In this document: piece after piece, positions 63,039 to 64,000 of the stretch | How the letters are laid out: each line of letters opens with the position of its first letter | Position numbering within the stretch: the stretch's first letter is position 1 | From: Ziziphus jujuba | Lineage: Eukaryota > Streptophyta > Magnoliopsida > Rosales > Rhamnaceae | Length of the DNA stretch: 64,000 nt | Assembly: GCF_031755915.1 (NCBI RefSeq) | Contig: NC_083379.1 | Coordinates: 2,863,501-2,927,500 of the forward strand | Reading direction: 5' to 3' | Translations under genes and position numbers: made by a program | The notes under the pieces: model-generated | The model's database searches: none | Told to the model about the DNA's origin: nothing | The model's input: the letters and a program-made list of their open reading frames with translations, nothing else

Positions 63039-63830
63039 ATGCACATATTTATATACACATCAAAACATAAATTATTTCTTCATTTTACATTTATTTTTTT
63101 GTACATATTTGATCAAATCAGTATCATATTATATATATATATATATATACATGCTGGTATATTTGATAAAATATTTAGTAAAAATATTTGATTTTTTTAA
63201 TTTATTTTAAAATTCAATTTATATGCATACACATGAAACCATAACATATTTTTTAATGGGATATTGTAAACTTGTAGCTGTCCTTACCTTTTTTTCAATA
63301 GCTCTTTACATGTTGATTTTTTTATTAGATTAATTTAATATTATATATAAATAGTATATATTATCTAATATACCATGCTTTTTTAGTCATGATATTATTT
63401 AAAATGAAAATTATTTTAATCTGTGTAAATGGTATTAACTTGTTATTTTAATTAAAAGATATATGCAGGAGAATTTTTGTTACATTTTTGTATTGAAAAA
63501 AAAACATAATATATATATATAATGGACATCTAAAAACCTTACAAGTAAAAACATCAATATAATAAATCTTTTATAAGTGATAAATTTAATATTTATATAA
63601 AAAAATATGTTGAAAAACAAAAAATGATGTATATTGACATCTATTTATTCTAAGGTTATGTTTATTTATATATAAAAATACCATGCCATACAAAATGAAC
63701 AGTAAAAAAGAACCAAAAAACAGGTTGGCAAAACACATGGAAGAAGTGCCATTTTGAACCAAAATAGACAGTAAAAAAAGGACCAAAATCCACTTCTCTT
63801 CTCCTTTATAGTATAGACTTATATTATAGA

Positions 63831-64000
63831 TTTATTAGTCTATATATTTCATATCAGCTTCAATGAAACCCCTGCTTTTAGCCCCCAAAAAAAAAAAAAT
63901 TATATATATATATATTTCATATCCCGAATATACACCACAAAAAATAATAATAATAATAATAAATAAATAAAATTTCATATCCCGAATGATTTTCTTAATA
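63831..64000. other. AT-rich end of window
   Basis: Nothing coding is seen. ATTTCATATCCCGAAT occurs twice (about 63915 and 63974), separated by a (TAA)n tract. Confidence 0.5.

Larger units (their letters stand above)
60892..63830 (-). mobile_element. Putative non-autonomous Helitron (about 2.9 kb)
   Basis: The 3' end (minus strand) is convincing: a hairpin (60920-60902, CCATGTGC loop GCACGTGG with one G-T-type mismatch), a 6-base spacer, then CTAG (60895-60892) followed by host T, the classic Helitron terminus. The proposed 5' end at 63830 starts TCTATAATATAAG after a host A, giving the expected A/T insertion site. No Rep/helicase frame is present. The 5' end is less certain than the 3' end. 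Inside lie a solo LTR and two coding-like exons. Confidence 0.6.

Overview
This is an AT-rich, intron-rich nuclear window from a flowering plant, most likely a eudicot. The evidence is GT-AG spliced multi-exon genes, a callose synthase and DC1 zinc-finger genes of plant type, a chromodomain Ty3/gypsy retrotransposon primed by initiator tRNA-Met, and a plant-type Helitron terminus. I cannot name the species.

Layout, left to right. (1) 312-2213, minus: a three-exon gene for a 131-aa acidic coiled-coil protein I do not recognise. (2) 3175-3517: a solo LTR with a perfect 5-bp target duplication. (3) 6673-23330, plus: a complete 42-exon callose synthase (1,945 aa), closest by recall to the CALS3/GSL12 group; one intron is GC-AG. 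(4) 26628-27578, plus: a single-exon gene for a 316-aa nuclear-looking protein with a basic stretch, an NTT motif, an acidic run and a C-terminal coiled coil. (5) 28678-34260: a full-length Ty3/gypsy chromovirus with two LTRs that look identical and one intact 1,537-codon gag-pol frame, so it inserted recently. (6) 35325-35885, minus: an intact DC1-domain gene. (7) 38586-53337, minus: a complete importin-11/Kap120-type nuclear transport receptor (23 coding exons, 1,004 aa, plus a 5' UTR exon); its introns hold four local tandem duplications and a G-rich tract. (8) 54253-54420: a MITE-like inverted repeat. (9) 55293-56073, minus: a second DC1 gene broken by an apparent 2-bp deletion. (10) 58110-58545: a decayed LINE/RNase H-like remnant. 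(11) 60260-63830: a composite of a Helitron with a convincing 3' terminus (minus strand), a solo LTR carrying a 20-bp minisatellite, and three coding-like exons of an unrecognised gene.

The genes do not form a pathway. Callose synthase acts at the plasma membrane in cell-plate and plasmodesmal callose deposition, the importin-11 homologue in nuclear import, and DC1 proteins in poorly defined stress or signalling roles. The least explained parts are the 131-aa protein, the protein whose domain order resembles HEXIM, and the Helitron with its associated exons. Exon boundaries were derived by hand from splice consensus and reading phase; phase closes across all coding exons of the three intron-containing genes. 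No database search was run.
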